Source: Gymnogyps californianus (Eukaryota; Chordata; Aves; Accipitriformes; Cathartidae). Taken from it: a DNA stretch of 64,000 bases. Every line of letters starts with the position of its first letter. The first letter of the stretch is position 1. The notes under the pieces were generated by a model. That model saw nothing but the letters and a program-made list of their open reading frames with translations. It had not been told where the DNA came from and did not search any database. The translations under genes were made by a program, and so were the position numbers. Below, piece after piece: positions 23,786-37,100 of the stretch. The stretch is from assembly GCF_018139145.2 (NCBI RefSeq), contig NC_059471.1, positions 42,653,726 through 42,717,725 of the forward strand, given 5' to 3'.

Positions 23786-26700
23786 TCAAAAAATTACCCA
23801 AAGAAACTTTTTTCCCTGAGGGGTGGAAATAAATACAAATAGATCAAGAGACTAAATATTTACTACCTTTTTGTTATGTGTAATGTGTTATTTAAGAACA
23901 AAAGTAAAATATGGAGGCTATATATACACAACTGTAATGGTTAGAAGGTATGGCCATATATTAATCATACGATTATCTTTCAGTAATAATTTATAACATA
24001 TGGTCTACCTTTGTGTTGTGGTTTAGGTCAGAACAAACTGAACATGCATTAACTGCTATGCAATAATTGGGTCTGTGTGAAGGAGTTTGGATATTTATTG
24101 CCGCTGTGACAGAGTGATTAATAATGCAAGGAACACTGCAAAGTTACAGAAAAGTGGCTATCTCTACTTCCCCTTTCCTTGCCAACAGAAGCGGTGGATG
24201 TCAGAGGCCAGGAGAAGCATGCAGCTGAACATGGGAACATCAGGCAGCTCCAGCCATGAGAACTTGGTCTTAGGAACTCTCGGAGGTCCTCCACAGTTAA
24301 GTATCCCCAAAGGTAGAGTCATAATGCTTCCCTTTGGGCTGGGACTGAGGAGTTTTATGAGGTGGAGAGCATCTTCCAGATAGGTTGATCTTTGCTAGTT
24401 GATGGACCACTCCATCAACTGCAAGTTGCTAGGCAAATATTCTTGTATAGTTTTGGTTCTTCAATATCTGCCAATTAATTTTTTTTTCTATTTTTTTTCT
24501 CCCATAACACCTGCCTAGTTGTGCTTTATCTAACAGAAGTTATATCTCTAACAAATACATAGCAACATATTGAAGGCCACACTATGGGGCCTCTTACATC
24601 AGCCTTGTTACTCAAGTGGTGCCAACTCAGTAAGCTAAGATGCCTCATTCTTGTGACTTAAGGAAGCACTGATAGCCACTCACATATGTTCAGCTACCTG
24701 ACCAGATATCACTTGGGAGTCCATAGTTGCTTGTAGGCCTGCCATACAATGAAATATTTTTAATCCATCTAGTTGACATTCAGGTGCCATCTCTTTCTGC
24801 CTCTGGAAATACTTTCTCTCTTTGTGTTACATCCTTCCCTCTAGTATACGATTCTCCTTGTTTCAAATACTTTCCCCTTTCAGATGATTACAACTCCTAG
24901 GCTTTCTGGTCCTCTTATGACACATTTTTGATCATGCTTAGAAGCCATGTAAGAACAAGCCACCTTAAATAACCTTAAGCTTCCTTATCTAGTTTGGTCA
25001 GGCAGATGAAGTGCTAGAAATAACATGAAGTCTCACATATTGTAAATAAGCAGCTGAAAAAAGAAAGGAACTATTGTTTAAATTGCCTATCAGCAGCAGA
25101 CAACTATTTGAGTATCCTCTTTTAGAACAAGGTTAGTTTAAACTGACTTCGGTACTGATATAAGCTTTATTTGACTTTGCATTCAAAAGGAGTATGATCA
25201 TGTACATAGTCAGTAAACATATGTAAGATGTAGCTCAATTCATAATTATGACTTAACCTTTAAAGGAAAAAAGTTCATTTAAACTTTAAATGAGATGAAG
25301 CCACATTGACCAAGACCAGTTCAAACATAACTATTCAGTAGACTTCTCCACAATGTGGTTAATTTGTGTCAAGTTTAACACTTATTACTGGAGCAAAGTA
25401 CTTTTTTGAAAAGATGTTTTGGGGGGAGGAAAAGGTGCTGGGTTTGGGGTTTTTTTTATTGGTTTGGTTTGTTTTTTAAATTCTGATTAAATCAGTCATG
25501 CTTTTCATAAACATATCAGCTGCAGCTAAACTTTTTCAGGAAAAGTATTACTAAATCTATGACAATGTTTCTGTTTAAAACTAATCATAGAGAGAAACTG
25601 GAATAACCAATAACATACAGCTATGTTACTTATGCCTTCAGATCCATAGTTTGCCTCACTCAGAGCCATGACTTGAACATGGGTCTGAATATCGAGTGTA
25701 CGCGTGTTACATGAAAATACTTTGAAACATCTTAATTTTTTCACTAAAAATACTTTTTTTTTCAAATTACAAAAAATTATCTCAGCATGGAAAACCATTT
25801 TCCATCCAGGTCTACTTATAATTGATTGATCTAAAGACTATCAGACTTCTGAGCTACAAAATATCCAACCTGCAAAACAGCTGGCATCCACCTCTTCTGA
25901 CAGTGTTGTTTATCTAAGAGCTCTTCAAATAAGCTTCACTGCTGCCCTAAGGCAGATCATCTTTTTTTGCAGATACAGCTCACCATCGTCTTTAAAGAAC
26001 TTTAGTTATTGTGATTAAGAATGCCAACTGAGTTTATACTTCACGTTTCACTTCATATGCATAGCAGTTCTCATAAGAATGTTGTTTCACTAAGAAGAAA
26101 GCAATCTCTGAACTTGTTCCTGCAAAATTGCTGTTGTCTGGGGAAAGATGTGTTAGGTGGAATTTCATAAGAGCTAAAATTAAACTTCAGAAGCTTGATA
26201 TCTTTCTTCACTCCCCTTTTCGGTCACAGCAGTTCCAGTCCAGAACAGTAGAGAACATTTTGTCTTCATCTTTTTCTTTAGCTAAGGAAAAAGAAATAAT
26301 TATCCAAAGGATTAGAAGGATGTATGCCATAAGTGATTTTCCATCTTGTTGCTTCTGATTGCAGAGAAAGTTTGAATTTCTTGGGACCATACACAATTTT
26401 CTTGTTAGTAATCATTCTGCAAAAGGAAGAAAAAAGAAACAATGTTTATTATTTTGTGTAGATGATCCTTTGATAAATATGCATATGTAAAATAGCACCA
26501 GAGAAACAGTCACCTGTTGATGGTATTTATTGCTAATTGAGAGAGGGATCAATTCAAACTGAGACTGACAATTCAAGTTGCCTAAAAGTATGAGGTAGTA
26601 TCTGTAGTCAATAGTGATCTGAACCCCATTTCAGCTGCATAAACATGGGTATTTTTAGTGCTAAGATGCCATAGGAGATTATCACATAGGACTGGAGATA

Positions 26701-29303
26701 TGACACATTCTAGAGAAGTTGTGTGCTCTGTGGAGTGGTAGTTACTCTAATAAGACATACGAAATGGCACTACATGCCTCTCAGATGACCAAATGTACAT
26801 GACTATTGTGAATTGAATAGCATTCCAAATTTCTCTTACCGTATCGAATATCTGATTTATATAATTCCTCTTACTCTGTCATTTATAATGGAGCCCTGCT
26901 CATTTTAGACTTCATGGACAAATACATCTTCATGTCTGAGTTTGGAGCTAATTCCCAGTCTTAACCAGAAGGTGAGCTGAACTGCATAATTAACTTCAAA
27001 TATTCAGATTACATAGACACAAAATATTTTGCAACTCAGTAGTATATTTTCATATGAAAATACCTTTAAGAAAATTCTATGTTTAAATACTAGAGTGTCA
27101 TTTGAGCTGCCTGAAGGCTCAAAAAACCCAGTGACTTATTAAAGGAAAAAACAATAAATATGAGGAACATGGATAACGAAAAAGAACAGCAATCAGGTTT
27201 GCTGTGTACATAGTGCCAAATAGGAGCAACAGGAAATACATTCTGAAAGTCAGGAGACAGCAATGGTATGAAAACCTTAATGTCCCGTAAAAATTGCACT
27301 AACCCAAGAATTTATTTAAAAATGGGACCATACTACCTGCTTCGTTTTAGAATGGAAAATAAAAGTAATAAATAATTTCTGTATAAACAAGAAAGAGAAA
27401 ATGTATTGAAATAATTACAGGCTATTATCATTTGACTAAAATACGAAATATTAATTATAATGAAGACTAAAGCTAGAGAAACTGAAAGTCTTTTTTCATA
27501 AATAGCTAGCATTGGGAATTTACAAATATTCTTTCAGAGAAGCTTGAATTTTTTTCATTATATCTATGTTTAAAAATAGTAAATGAGCTAAAATGCAGTT
27601 TATGGATTCTTATTGAACACAGATTTATTTTGTTTATTCTTGTTTTAAAGGTCTTGATAGTAAATTCTACATATCAGGGTTTTTTTAAATTATTTTTCTG
27701 GTGAAATGATATATTAATGTATTTAAGTAGTGCCTATCCTAATCATAGTCATACAACTTTTTTTCTTCAAGCTGATCTCTCTTTAACGGGAACTTCCTCT
27801 AAAGCTTGTTGTAATCTATGAACAAAGTCCCAGTGATTTCAACATGGCTTAAAATGGAGTATTAGAAAACAGAAACCCCACAATTTCAATGATAGCATTG
27901 CAGATATCAGTAAGAAAATGAATAATAAAGCTATAATATGAGTCTTCACTTTAAAGAATAATTTCATTTTAGCCCTGACTCTTTGAATTATATATGGAAC
28001 CTCCACTGGCTAAAATGAAAAATACAGAAGATTATTACCTGATGAGATTTCTGTGACATAGTCTATCTCATAGTGACATACTTTACATGGTGCTTTATAT
28101 TTTTACCTATCTTGTGAAAACTAGAAAAAAATAAATTAACAAATCTCTACTTTTAAGCATTTCTGTTAAGCTAGTTCTCAATAAATAGCCCTTAATTTTA
28201 CTGATATTAAAGAGTTTCAGAGTGCTACTTACCTCATGAGTCTTCACTCTGGAGTGCCCCTGGGTGAGTATAATACAAACTTCAAGGTCCAATTGCTTCC
28301 CCAGGTATAGATTATCAATTTCTGATGAGTAAGCTTATTGTATAGGTACAGGCTAGTCCTGAACTAAATTGTACAATTATAGGTGACCTTTCTACCATTT
28401 CTGGCTTCTGCATCTTTGACCTTCCAGCAAACTTTTCCCTCTCTTTTCTACCTACAATCTGCTTATTACTATGCAACTCCCTACTTGGTTTTATGGTATT
28501 CTTCGGCTGTGTTCCTTATATACATCCATAGTGAGGTTATGAGAGAGAGAGATAACTTTGAAGATCACTGGAGGACAATTTAATCCATCTAAATTAGTAC
28601 TTCAGCTGTCAGTAAGTTAAACATGCCCAGAACTGTTTTCTGGCACTGAGGCCAACAGCCCATATCTGTACTATTAAACTGTCTTCACCTCAAACAATTT
28701 GGCAACATCCAAACTGAGTATGGAAGATGATCCTGACCCATAGCAGCTCCTGACCTCTGCCCAGGAATTGTCAGGGACAGTGTTAATTGTTCCAGTCCAA
28801 AACAATGCTAGAGTTTGTTCCATTTTTGCCCAAAATATAGGTGACTGAATTACATTTCCCAGAAATGTGTCCCTAATGTACTAACGTAGCAGAGCTAAGC
28901 CTGAAAAAGCAGGCTTATATTTTATTGTTTGTTTGCTTGCTTGGGAGGTGCCAATCACCAGAGTCCAGTTACTTGGATGGATGGCATGTATGGCAATATA
29001 TAAAAGCTTGTTCAGTGGCACGTACATGGAGGGCAAAATAGGAGAAAGGGTATTTTTCTTCAAATAAAAGGATTATCATCTGTTTGGGATTAGTACTTTA
29101 AAAGCAGAATCCATAACTAATTTCTGTTAGTTATCTGATTATTTTATCTCCCCCACAGTACCAGTATTATATCATCATGTAGTATTATCCCAGAGGATCC
29201 CAGAATTCGAAAGCACCAGCTGAAAGAAAAGGTTAGTAATTCCTTCCCGTGTCTGAGCACAGATGTTGTTCTTAATGCGCAGAGGAGAGTGGCAAATGTC
29301 AAC
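23786..29303. other. Unique AT-rich sequence, no gene seen
   Basis: About 5.5 kb without a supported gene or recognisable transposon. A 98-codon ORF at 24087-24383 has no domain I can name and no codon or splice evidence. A 26-bp palindrome with one mismatched pair lies at 26269-26294, and a G/T-rich stretch at about 25420-25480. Confidence 0.55.
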
Positions 29304-29308
29304 CTATG

Positions 29309-29875
29309 TGTCATGGTTTAACCCCAGCCGGCAACTAAGCACCACACAGCCGCTTGCTTACTTCCCCCTCAGTGGGATGGGGGAGAGAATCGGAAGAGAA
29401 AAAGTGAGAAAACTTGTGGGTTGAGATAAAGACAGGTTAATAGATAAAGCAAAAGCCACACACGCAAACAAAGCAAAACAAGGAATTCATTCACTACTTC
29501 CCATCTGCAGGCAGGTGTTCAGCCATCTCCAGGAAAGCAGGGCTCCATCACGTGTAACGGTTACTTGGGAAGACAAATGCCATCACTCCAAACGTCCCCG
29601 CCTTCCTCCTTCTTCCCGCAGCTTTATATGCTGAGCATGACATCATATGGTATCGAATATCCCTTTGGTCATCTGGGGTTAGCTGTGCACCCCCAGCCTA
29701 CTTGCTGGTGGGGAGGTGTGAGAAGCAGAAAAGGCCTTGACACTGTGTAAACACTGCTCAGCAGTAACTAAAACATCCCTGTATTATCAACACTGTTTCC
29801 AGCACAAATCCAAAACATAGCCCCACACTAGCTACTGTGAAGAAAATTAACTCTATCCCAGCCAAAACCAGGACA
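29309..29875 (-). mobile_element. Family A solo ERV LTR with 5-bp TSD, minus strand
   Basis: On the plus strand it runs from TGTCATGGTTTAACCCCAGCC to CCAGCCAAAACCAGGACA, the reverse complement of the family A LTR. It is bracketed by CTATG at 29304-29308 and 29876-29880, a perfect 5-bp TSD. The U3 TATA-like ATATAAA is at 29623-29629 (complement). No internal proviral sequence adjoins it. Confidence 0.92.
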
Positions 29876-29880
29876 CTATG

Positions 29881-32061
29881 ATAGCTCATATCTTGAGTGG
29901 CAGCGGAAACAGATAACTGAAGGGGTTTTTCACACTATCTACTTTAGGCTACTTTAAATATGTAACTGAGATGTGATTGAGATTTGGAAACTAGTTCTTA
30001 ATTCCCTATGTAGCTAATAGAGTGAAAGAGAATTACCAACAGAGGTGTCAGAATACTACAACTGGATGATTAAAATTAGATGGTATGAACCTTATAGTCT
30101 CTAACAAAAGTCAGTAAAAGTCACTAACTTCTAAACTCAGTGTGAAAAGAAAAATATTTTCTACCATCTTTTAAATACATCAGTCATGTTATATTAGTCA
30201 TCCTAACCACTAAAAATATGATTTCGCTTGCAAAAAGGGTTTGATACTGACGACTTGTGCAAAAGGAGTGAGTAAGAGAGATATGAATAATGAGAAGAGG
30301 TATTCATTCGGACTGAAAGTACTGATGTCTGTTGCATAGGTATATTCAAGGGAGAGCCAGAAAATAAATTGGAGTGAGGGTAATGCAGGTGATTTTTCAT
30401 TTAGTAATGATGGCCAAAGCCCTACAGCTTCTGCACCTTTGCTTTTGCTGGAGAAGGAGGAAATCAGGGGGAACTACCTCAGGAGGAAACAGACGACATC
30501 TAAGAAAAATCATATAGGACTACACTATAATTAAACTTAATGTATTTTATTGTATTGAAATATAGGGGTTTTCTGGGTGCTTGTCCTCTCCTGGAACAGG
30601 ATTGTAGGATAAGAAATGGCAACACTTCCCCTCTCATTTTAGGTTGGTCACTCAGAGGTTTTAGGAAGATACTAATTTTATCCTGCAAAGACTACAAGAC
30701 TACAGTAAAATATGATCACATCCCTTTCCAGCACTGAGACCCACCTTGGAAGGAATTATCATCCAACATGTTTTCACTGGTTGAGTGATTTGAATATACA
30801 TTTCAGAATCTGTCCTGTAACTCAGGAACAAATTGATGAACAGTTCTTGGAGGTCCTCAAAAGATTTTTAAGATTTCCTTCATAGCAGAAAAACTTATGA
30901 TCGGGGGAGGAGAGTTCTAGGAGGGACGAAAGACTGTTGAATCATCCGGGACTTATGAAGAAGTGAAATAAGAATTTTATTTTTTTTAATTATTTTTTTC
31001 AGATATCAAGAAATGTCTTTATGAAGCACAACTGCTAGAGAAGTTATTTTCTTTACTAAACGTGTCTTTTCTATACATACTCAACCCACAGTGAAAATGA
31101 CAGAATACAAACCACAATTCAATTGTGTTCTAAGTTTAAATAATTTCCAAAAAATACTTCTTACAAGCATTACTGAAATATTGCTTCTAAGAATATTACT
31201 TCAAATCAAGCCTATCCATGGTCCAGTGATCTTATGGAAAAGAGTTTCCAGAATGTTAAATGACCATTTAACAAAGCTAAAAAATATTTTTTTCATACAA
31301 TCTCATTGGCATTACTGCAGTATAGGACAGCATCTCTAGGGCAGCTCACACAGCCCGTAACTGGCAAAACCAGCTGTTAAGGTAGAAATGAGGGTAAAAA
31401 TGGGATGTGAATGAAGCGCCCAAAACTCTCTGGAGGGTGTCTGCCCAAAGACAAGCTTTTACATGTTAAAAAGGAAGATGACCAATCCACTGGATTGAAC
31501 AGTAACCAGGAAATTACCAAGAGACTTTTCAAAGAAAGAAGGAGGCAACTTGAAAAGAAATCAGAGGTCAGAGACCTTGCAAAGGAAGCAGCAGCAGTCA
31601 ACCTAGCTTGACATTGCTGGAAGTCACCCCGCAGTGCCCCAACCCTTGCCACACAAGACAGAGCAGCCATGGGGCAGCATGAGCAGCTGCACTTTGATGA
31701 GTGGAGTAGCACTGTGAGGTGCAATACTCAGGGTGACAGTGCAGGGACCACACCTCGATTGTGCAAGCATGAACCCGTGGGGTGCTTTCTCAGCAGTGTA
31801 TGCATCAGTAAGGTGTTGGGAGTGGCAGAGGTGCACTCAAAGACAGAGCAGCCTTATCTCCCACAGGAAGGTTGTGCACGGAGAAGAACCCACCTTCTTA
31901 TAGTGGTTGAAAATATGTTGCCAAAAGAAAGAGTAAAATAAAAATGCTTCCATTTCTAAATATCTTTCAATACATTTGTTATGGGGCTTTTTCCCCAACA
32001 ACTGAAGAAAAAATTGCCCTTAAAATTTTAATTTTGGAGTCTATAACTATTATTATTGTAC
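29881..32061. other. Mostly unique sequence with a GC-richer ORF-bearing segment
   Basis: AT-rich up to about 31370, then a GC-richer patch (31400-31940) described separately. No recognisable gene or repeat otherwise. Confidence 0.5.
31411..31611 (+). other. Unassigned 66-codon ORF in a GC-richer patch
   Basis: A small ORF rich in Lys, Arg and Glu. Its second half looks like a charged amphipathic helix (KRLFKERRRQLEKK). Stops lie just upstream in frame, so it cannot be extended there. The surrounding 31400-31940 stretch is more GC-rich than its neighbours, has further short ORFs on both strands, and ends near an A-rich AGTAAAATAAAAATG. It could be an old retrocopy, an unrecognised repeat or chance. 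I do not recognise it and do not call it a gene. Confidence 0.2.
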
Positions 32062-32326
32062 CGTAGAATCGTAGTATGGTTTGGGTTGGAAAGAACCCTT
32101 AAAGATCATCTAGTCCAACCCCCCTGACAAGGGCAAGGACATCTTCCAATAGATCAGGTTGCTCAAAGCCCCATCCAACCTGACCTTGAACACTTCCAGT
32201 GATGGGGCATCCACAGCTTCTCTGGGCAACCTTGATAGATTTGTCCACCACCCTTGTCATATAAATGTCTCACCACCCTTGTCATATAAAATTTCTTCCT
32301 TATGTCCAATCTAAACCTACCTTCTT

Positions 32327-32884
32327 TCAGTTTAAAACCATTGCCCCTTGTCCTGTCACTACAGGCCTTGATAAAAAGCCTCTCTCCATCTTTCTTATAA
32401 GCTCCTTTTCTATATTGAAAGGCCACAAATCAGGTCTCCCTGGAGTCTTCTCTTCTCCAGGCTGAACAACCCCAACTCGCTCAGCCTTTCTTAATAGGAG
32501 AGGTGTTCCAGCCCTCTGATCATTTTTGTGGCCCTCCTCTGAACCCACTCTAACAGGTCCATGTCTTTCTTGTGCTGGGGACCCCAAAACAAGATGCAAT
32601 ACTCCAGATGGGCTCTCACAAGAGTGGAGTAGAGGGGGGATAATCATGTCCCTCAACCTGCTGGCCACATCTCTTTTTATGCAGCCCAGGATACAATTGG
32701 ATTTCTGGGCTCCAAGCGCACATTGCTGGCTAATGTCCAATTTTTCATCCACCAGTATCCCCAAGTCCTTCTCCAGAGGACTACCCTCAATCAATTCATA
32801 CTCCAGTCTGTACTGATACTGGGGATTGCCCTGACCCAGGTGTAGGACCTTATACTTGGCCTTGTTGAATTTCATGAGGTTCAC
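32327..32884 (-). pseudogene. CR1 ORF2 fragment: post-palm and C-terminal region
   Basis: A 185-codon frame opening just after the FADD palm block. It contains the N-K-A-K-Y-K-V-L-H-L-G motif, the D-L-G-I-L-V-D-E-K-L segment and C-I-L-G-C-I-K-R, then shifts frame in the C-terminal domain. Frame changes around 32550-32620 interrupt the usual F-S-L-E-E-K-R-R-L block. It is a broken LINE protein. Confidence 0.85.
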
Positions 32885-33170
32885 ATGGGCCTATTCCTCA
32901 AGCCTGTCAAGGTCCCTCTGTATGACATCCCTTCCCTCTAGTGAATCAACAGCACCACTCAGCTTGGTGTCATCTGCAAACTTGCTGAGGGTGCTCTCAA
33001 TCCCACTATGTCATTGATGACATATTAAACAGTATTGGTCCCAGTATGGACCCTTGAGGAACACCACTTATTACTGGTTTCCACTTGGACATTGAGCCAT
33101 TGACTATAACACTTTTGGACATGGCCACGTATCCAGTTTCTTATCCATCTAATAGCCATCCATCAAAACC

Positions 33171-33906
33171 TTATCTCTCCAACTTAGCGTCAAGAATGTT
33201 TTGGGAGACCGTATCACAGGCCTTACAGAAGTCCAGGTAGATGACATCTGTAGTTCTTCCCTTGTCCACTGATGCAGTCAATCCATCGTAGAAGGCCACT
33301 AGATTAGTCAGGCACATTTTGCCCTTTGTGAAGCCATGTTGGCTGCCTCTAATCACCTCCCTGTCTTCCATATGTTTTGACATGTCTTCCAGGAGAATCT
33401 GTTCCATGATCTTACCAGGCACAGAGGTAAGGTTGACTGATTGGTAGTTCCCAGGGTCCTCCTTTTAACCTTTTTTAAAAATGGATGTGATGTTTCCCTT
33501 TTTCCAGTTACTGAGGCTTTGCCTGACTGTCATGACTTTTCAAATAGGATGGATAGTGGCTTAGCAACTGCATCAGCCAGTTCCCTCAGGACTCTGGGAT
33601 GCATCTCATCGGGTCCCATGAACTTGTGTATGTTCAGGTTCCTCAGATGGTCTTGAACCTGATCTTCACTTATGATGGGAGAGCCTTCATTCCCACAACC
33701 CTTGCCTTGAGGTTCAGGGGCTTGAGAGATGTGGGAAGAGAGATTACCATTGAAAACTGAGGCAAAAAAATTGTTGAGTACCTCAGTCTTCTCCATGTTG
33801 ATTGCACTTGTTCTCCTGTCTTATTTACCAAGGGGGAGTACATTTTCTTTAATCTTCCTTTTCTGGCCAACATACCTGTAGAAGCCCTTCTTATTATTCT
33901 TCGCAT
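33171..33906 (-). pseudogene. CR1 ORF2 fragment: N-terminal reverse transcriptase
   Basis: Three overlapping minus-strand frames (33171-33422, 33530-33796, 33670-33906) together cover the start of the CR1 RT domain. The first holds [20 protein letters not shown] and the conserved V-I-Y-L-D-F-x-K-A-x-D-T-V block (RT motif A). The second holds the [12 protein letters not shown] entry block. Frameshifts between them show a dead copy. Confidence 0.85.
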
Positions 33907-34165
33907 CCCTTGCCAAATTCAGTTCCAATTGTGCCTTAGCTTTCCTAATCCCATGTCTGCACATCTGGGCAGTGTCTCTATATTCTTCCCAGAATACATG
34001 TCCCTGTGCATTTCCTTCTTACACTTTAGTTTGACCAAGAGGTTCATGCTCAGCCATGTTGGTCTCCTGCCTTCCTTGCCAAATTTCTTACACGTGGGAT
34101 CAAGAGCTCTTGTGCTCCAAGAATAATGTCCTTAAAAAGCTGCCAGCTCTGTTCAGTTCATATTC

Positions 34166-37100
34166 CGGTAAACAGATGAAACAAGATATACTGTTAAAAT
34201 AACACACACACAAGATGACAGGACTGTTCTATTTTCTTTCAAGGTTAAATTTTGTTACATAGACATCCTGTTCTTTGTTCAGAATTCTATAGATTTTTTT
34301 TTTTTTTTTTTAAACAGAGAAGTACATAGGGATTAAGCCTCTGACTTGCCTTCAAATCCAGTAATAATACCAATAAATCCCCTTGGATTGCTTTTGAAAT
34401 TTAGTGCCTAATCTTATGTCATTAAAAGCTGAGCTGTGAAATAGCTGGCATCTGAACTGCAGTCAAACACTCATATTTTACAAGTTTATGGTATTACAAG
34501 ATATATATCCAAAATCCTCAAATTGCTCCAAGGTTGTCATTTCTCCTCTCAAAGTATAAAGGAAGTGAATTTGAATGAAACTGATGCAAGATTTTTCTTC
34601 ATTTACTGAGCAAGCCTGATCTGATGACACCTGTCACTCCAAAACCTAAAGTACACTATTAAAGTATGCTGTTAGAAGCAAGCAAGCAAGCAACCTAGCA
34701 AGCTAAATAAATCTTATACAAAAGACTCTTGATATAAGCTAGCTGATGCTAGTGATGAAAAAAGTGTATTTACAGAGTTTTGGTAGGCATTGCCTAGTAA
34801 CTAGGGAAACATCTGATTCAGTTGCTAAGATGAGCATCTAATTTTAAAGGAAATATCTTTTATTTTATTTTTCTGACATACTATTCAATATCAAAACCTA
34901 TTAATGTTCTGTGTTTTAAAACTGTTACATTTTTTATGGCATTCTATTCTCTGGACATAAAAAAATCTTTTACAATAAATAATACAAATTTGCACATATG
35001 TATTTGACATTGGGCCATATGGATCTGCCATTTTACCTCATAATCATTACTACAGTAGAAAAAAAAAAAAACAGGTGCCACCAGCAGTGACAGCTCTTTT
35101 GTGCTCTAGAATGAATATTGCAATGTTAAAATATACTACTCCCAAATACATTTTAGCACAGATGGGTTTTGTCTGCTAAGATATTGCTATCTTCATTTGA
35201 GAGACTTCTTGAAATATAGAGAATACTGAATTAAAATTAGCTGAGTGCATTCTGCATGTGACATCTCTACAGAAATTGAAATAACTAATTATTTGTTTGA
35301 GAGAATTAATCATGCTTGACAGGAACAACCGATAGTAATACATTTCGTTTCCAAATTCATCTAGTAAATGAGGCTAATATTACCTTCCTTAGTAACAAAG
35401 CAAAACATTTAATATGTTTGGCTTAGGATTTATCACTAGTGAACCTAGACTAAAATAACTTCTACACTTGAAAACCTGAAGAATAATTGTAGAAAATCTT
35501 GACACATAACCCTATTAAAACATTGAAAATATAAAAGCTATTACAGCAATGGAACACACTATTTTCACAGGAAAATTTGGTTTTCCAGATTATATTTCTA
35601 CATAATGTACTTCTGTATTTGATTACTGTAAATGAAAAATGAATGCCCGATGGAAGTGGTAACATTATATTTACTGCATTGTGTATTAATCCAAAGAAAG
35701 TGTTTTATCACAAGATTTCATTTGCATTGCTACAGTTGGGGATATAAGAGTCTGTATCTGTTGCAGGAAATACATTACTAACTCCAAAAACTTTTTTATC
35801 TTCAATTTATGGCTCTTTACTCTATTAAAATACTTTCGAAATACTGTCGTACTATCTGAATGCCCTACTTGTCTCTGTGGATGGCAGTTGCTGTTGCTAA
35901 CTGGCTTGGCATCGCTTGGGACTCATTGGCCTAATTATGCAGATGCAGAGAGCAATGCTTGTGTAAATCCTTAAGGTCTGACTGAATCCAATGGACTGCA
36001 GGACCTGAGGGAGTTGTCCTTCCTGTTGTGCTGCCACGCTCATACACGCACACACATACGCCTTCTATAGACACAGTCAACTGCCCATAGATTAGCAAAT
36101 ATCAGTGCCTTTACTGACAGCATTTTACACCCAAACACTGCTGACGTAAGTGTGAACAACAGAAATGACCCGATCCTGCTCTTACTTACTGCCTGGTCAA
36201 AGCTTGCTAGCAGATCTCACCACCCCCCAAGGCACATACACAAGCATGGGTCCTGCCAGTGTCTGGCTGGGACCTCTGGTCTGTCCCTCCAGTATCCAGC
36301 CCTCAGACCCCTGGTCTCTGGACCATGCAGCTATGGCCTCTCTGATAACTCAAACACCTCAGCTTCAGGAGTAGTCCTCTCTTGTACGTCTATGCCAGCA
36401 AACATGTGGCATCAATTCATACTTCTGGTGAAGCAAGGAGACATTTGCTCATTTATCAACATTAGAGATAGACCAAGTTCAAATACAGAATGATTTGATC
36501 TCAGAAAAGTTCCTCGAATGGCTCCCAGTTCTACTAATTCTCTGCTATCTATCACCCTTCTATAAATCAGCCAGGCCCATAAATATAGCCAGGCCCATCA
36601 GCTGCTAGAGGGATCTCACTGTAGATACAAGTATCTCACTAGAAATCCACTTGGCTGCCCTACTGGCTATTCAGACTTTGTTATCATATACTCTTTGGTC
36701 AGCATTGCTCCAGATGGTGAACTTTGGGCATATTCTCTGAACTGGCCAGCTACAGCCTGGCTTGTATGCAAGGTTACTAGAGGGTCTCGGGCTGTAGGAG
36801 TCCTTGTCTGTGGCAATATGCAATTTTGTCATGCTTCATTCTTTCAAAATCTTCTCTCACTTGCAGGGCATGCTTTCATTTAACAGCTATGCAGTCATGC
36901 TACCTCTAACGATATTATCTTCACCTGCCATATCCTTTTTCCCTCCCCTTTCTGTTTCACTTGCTGCCTGTTATAATGAGCTGTCTCACTGGCAGAATGG
37001 ATAGCAGAAGAGGTTAAATGCAGACTGTGCACTTGAGCTCCTTCTCCATCTGCCTGCACTGCAAACATGATGGGGAAAATCATAGTAAGGTTGACTGCAC

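Larger units (their letters stand above)
32062..34165 (-). mobile_element. CR1 LINE, longest copy (2.1 kb), 5'-truncated
   Basis: Read on the minus strand: ORF2 from about the start of the RT domain to the 3' UTR. The 3' end at 32062 has the degraded GTAGAATCGTAGTATGG tail and GGGTTGGAAAGAACCCTTAAAG. Homology runs to about 34165. Recognisable protein blocks in order are [11 protein letters not shown] (near 33600), G-F-T-K-G-K...C-L-T-N-L (near 33320), [10 protein letters not shown] (near 33230), FADD (32969-32980) and the C-terminal [11 protein letters not shown] block (near 32330). Several frameshifts separate them. The endonuclease domain is missing. Confidence 0.93.

Noticed and set aside
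24087..24383. 98-codon ORF as a gene
   Set aside because: No recognisable domain, no promoter or splice evidence, and length within chance for 64 kb.
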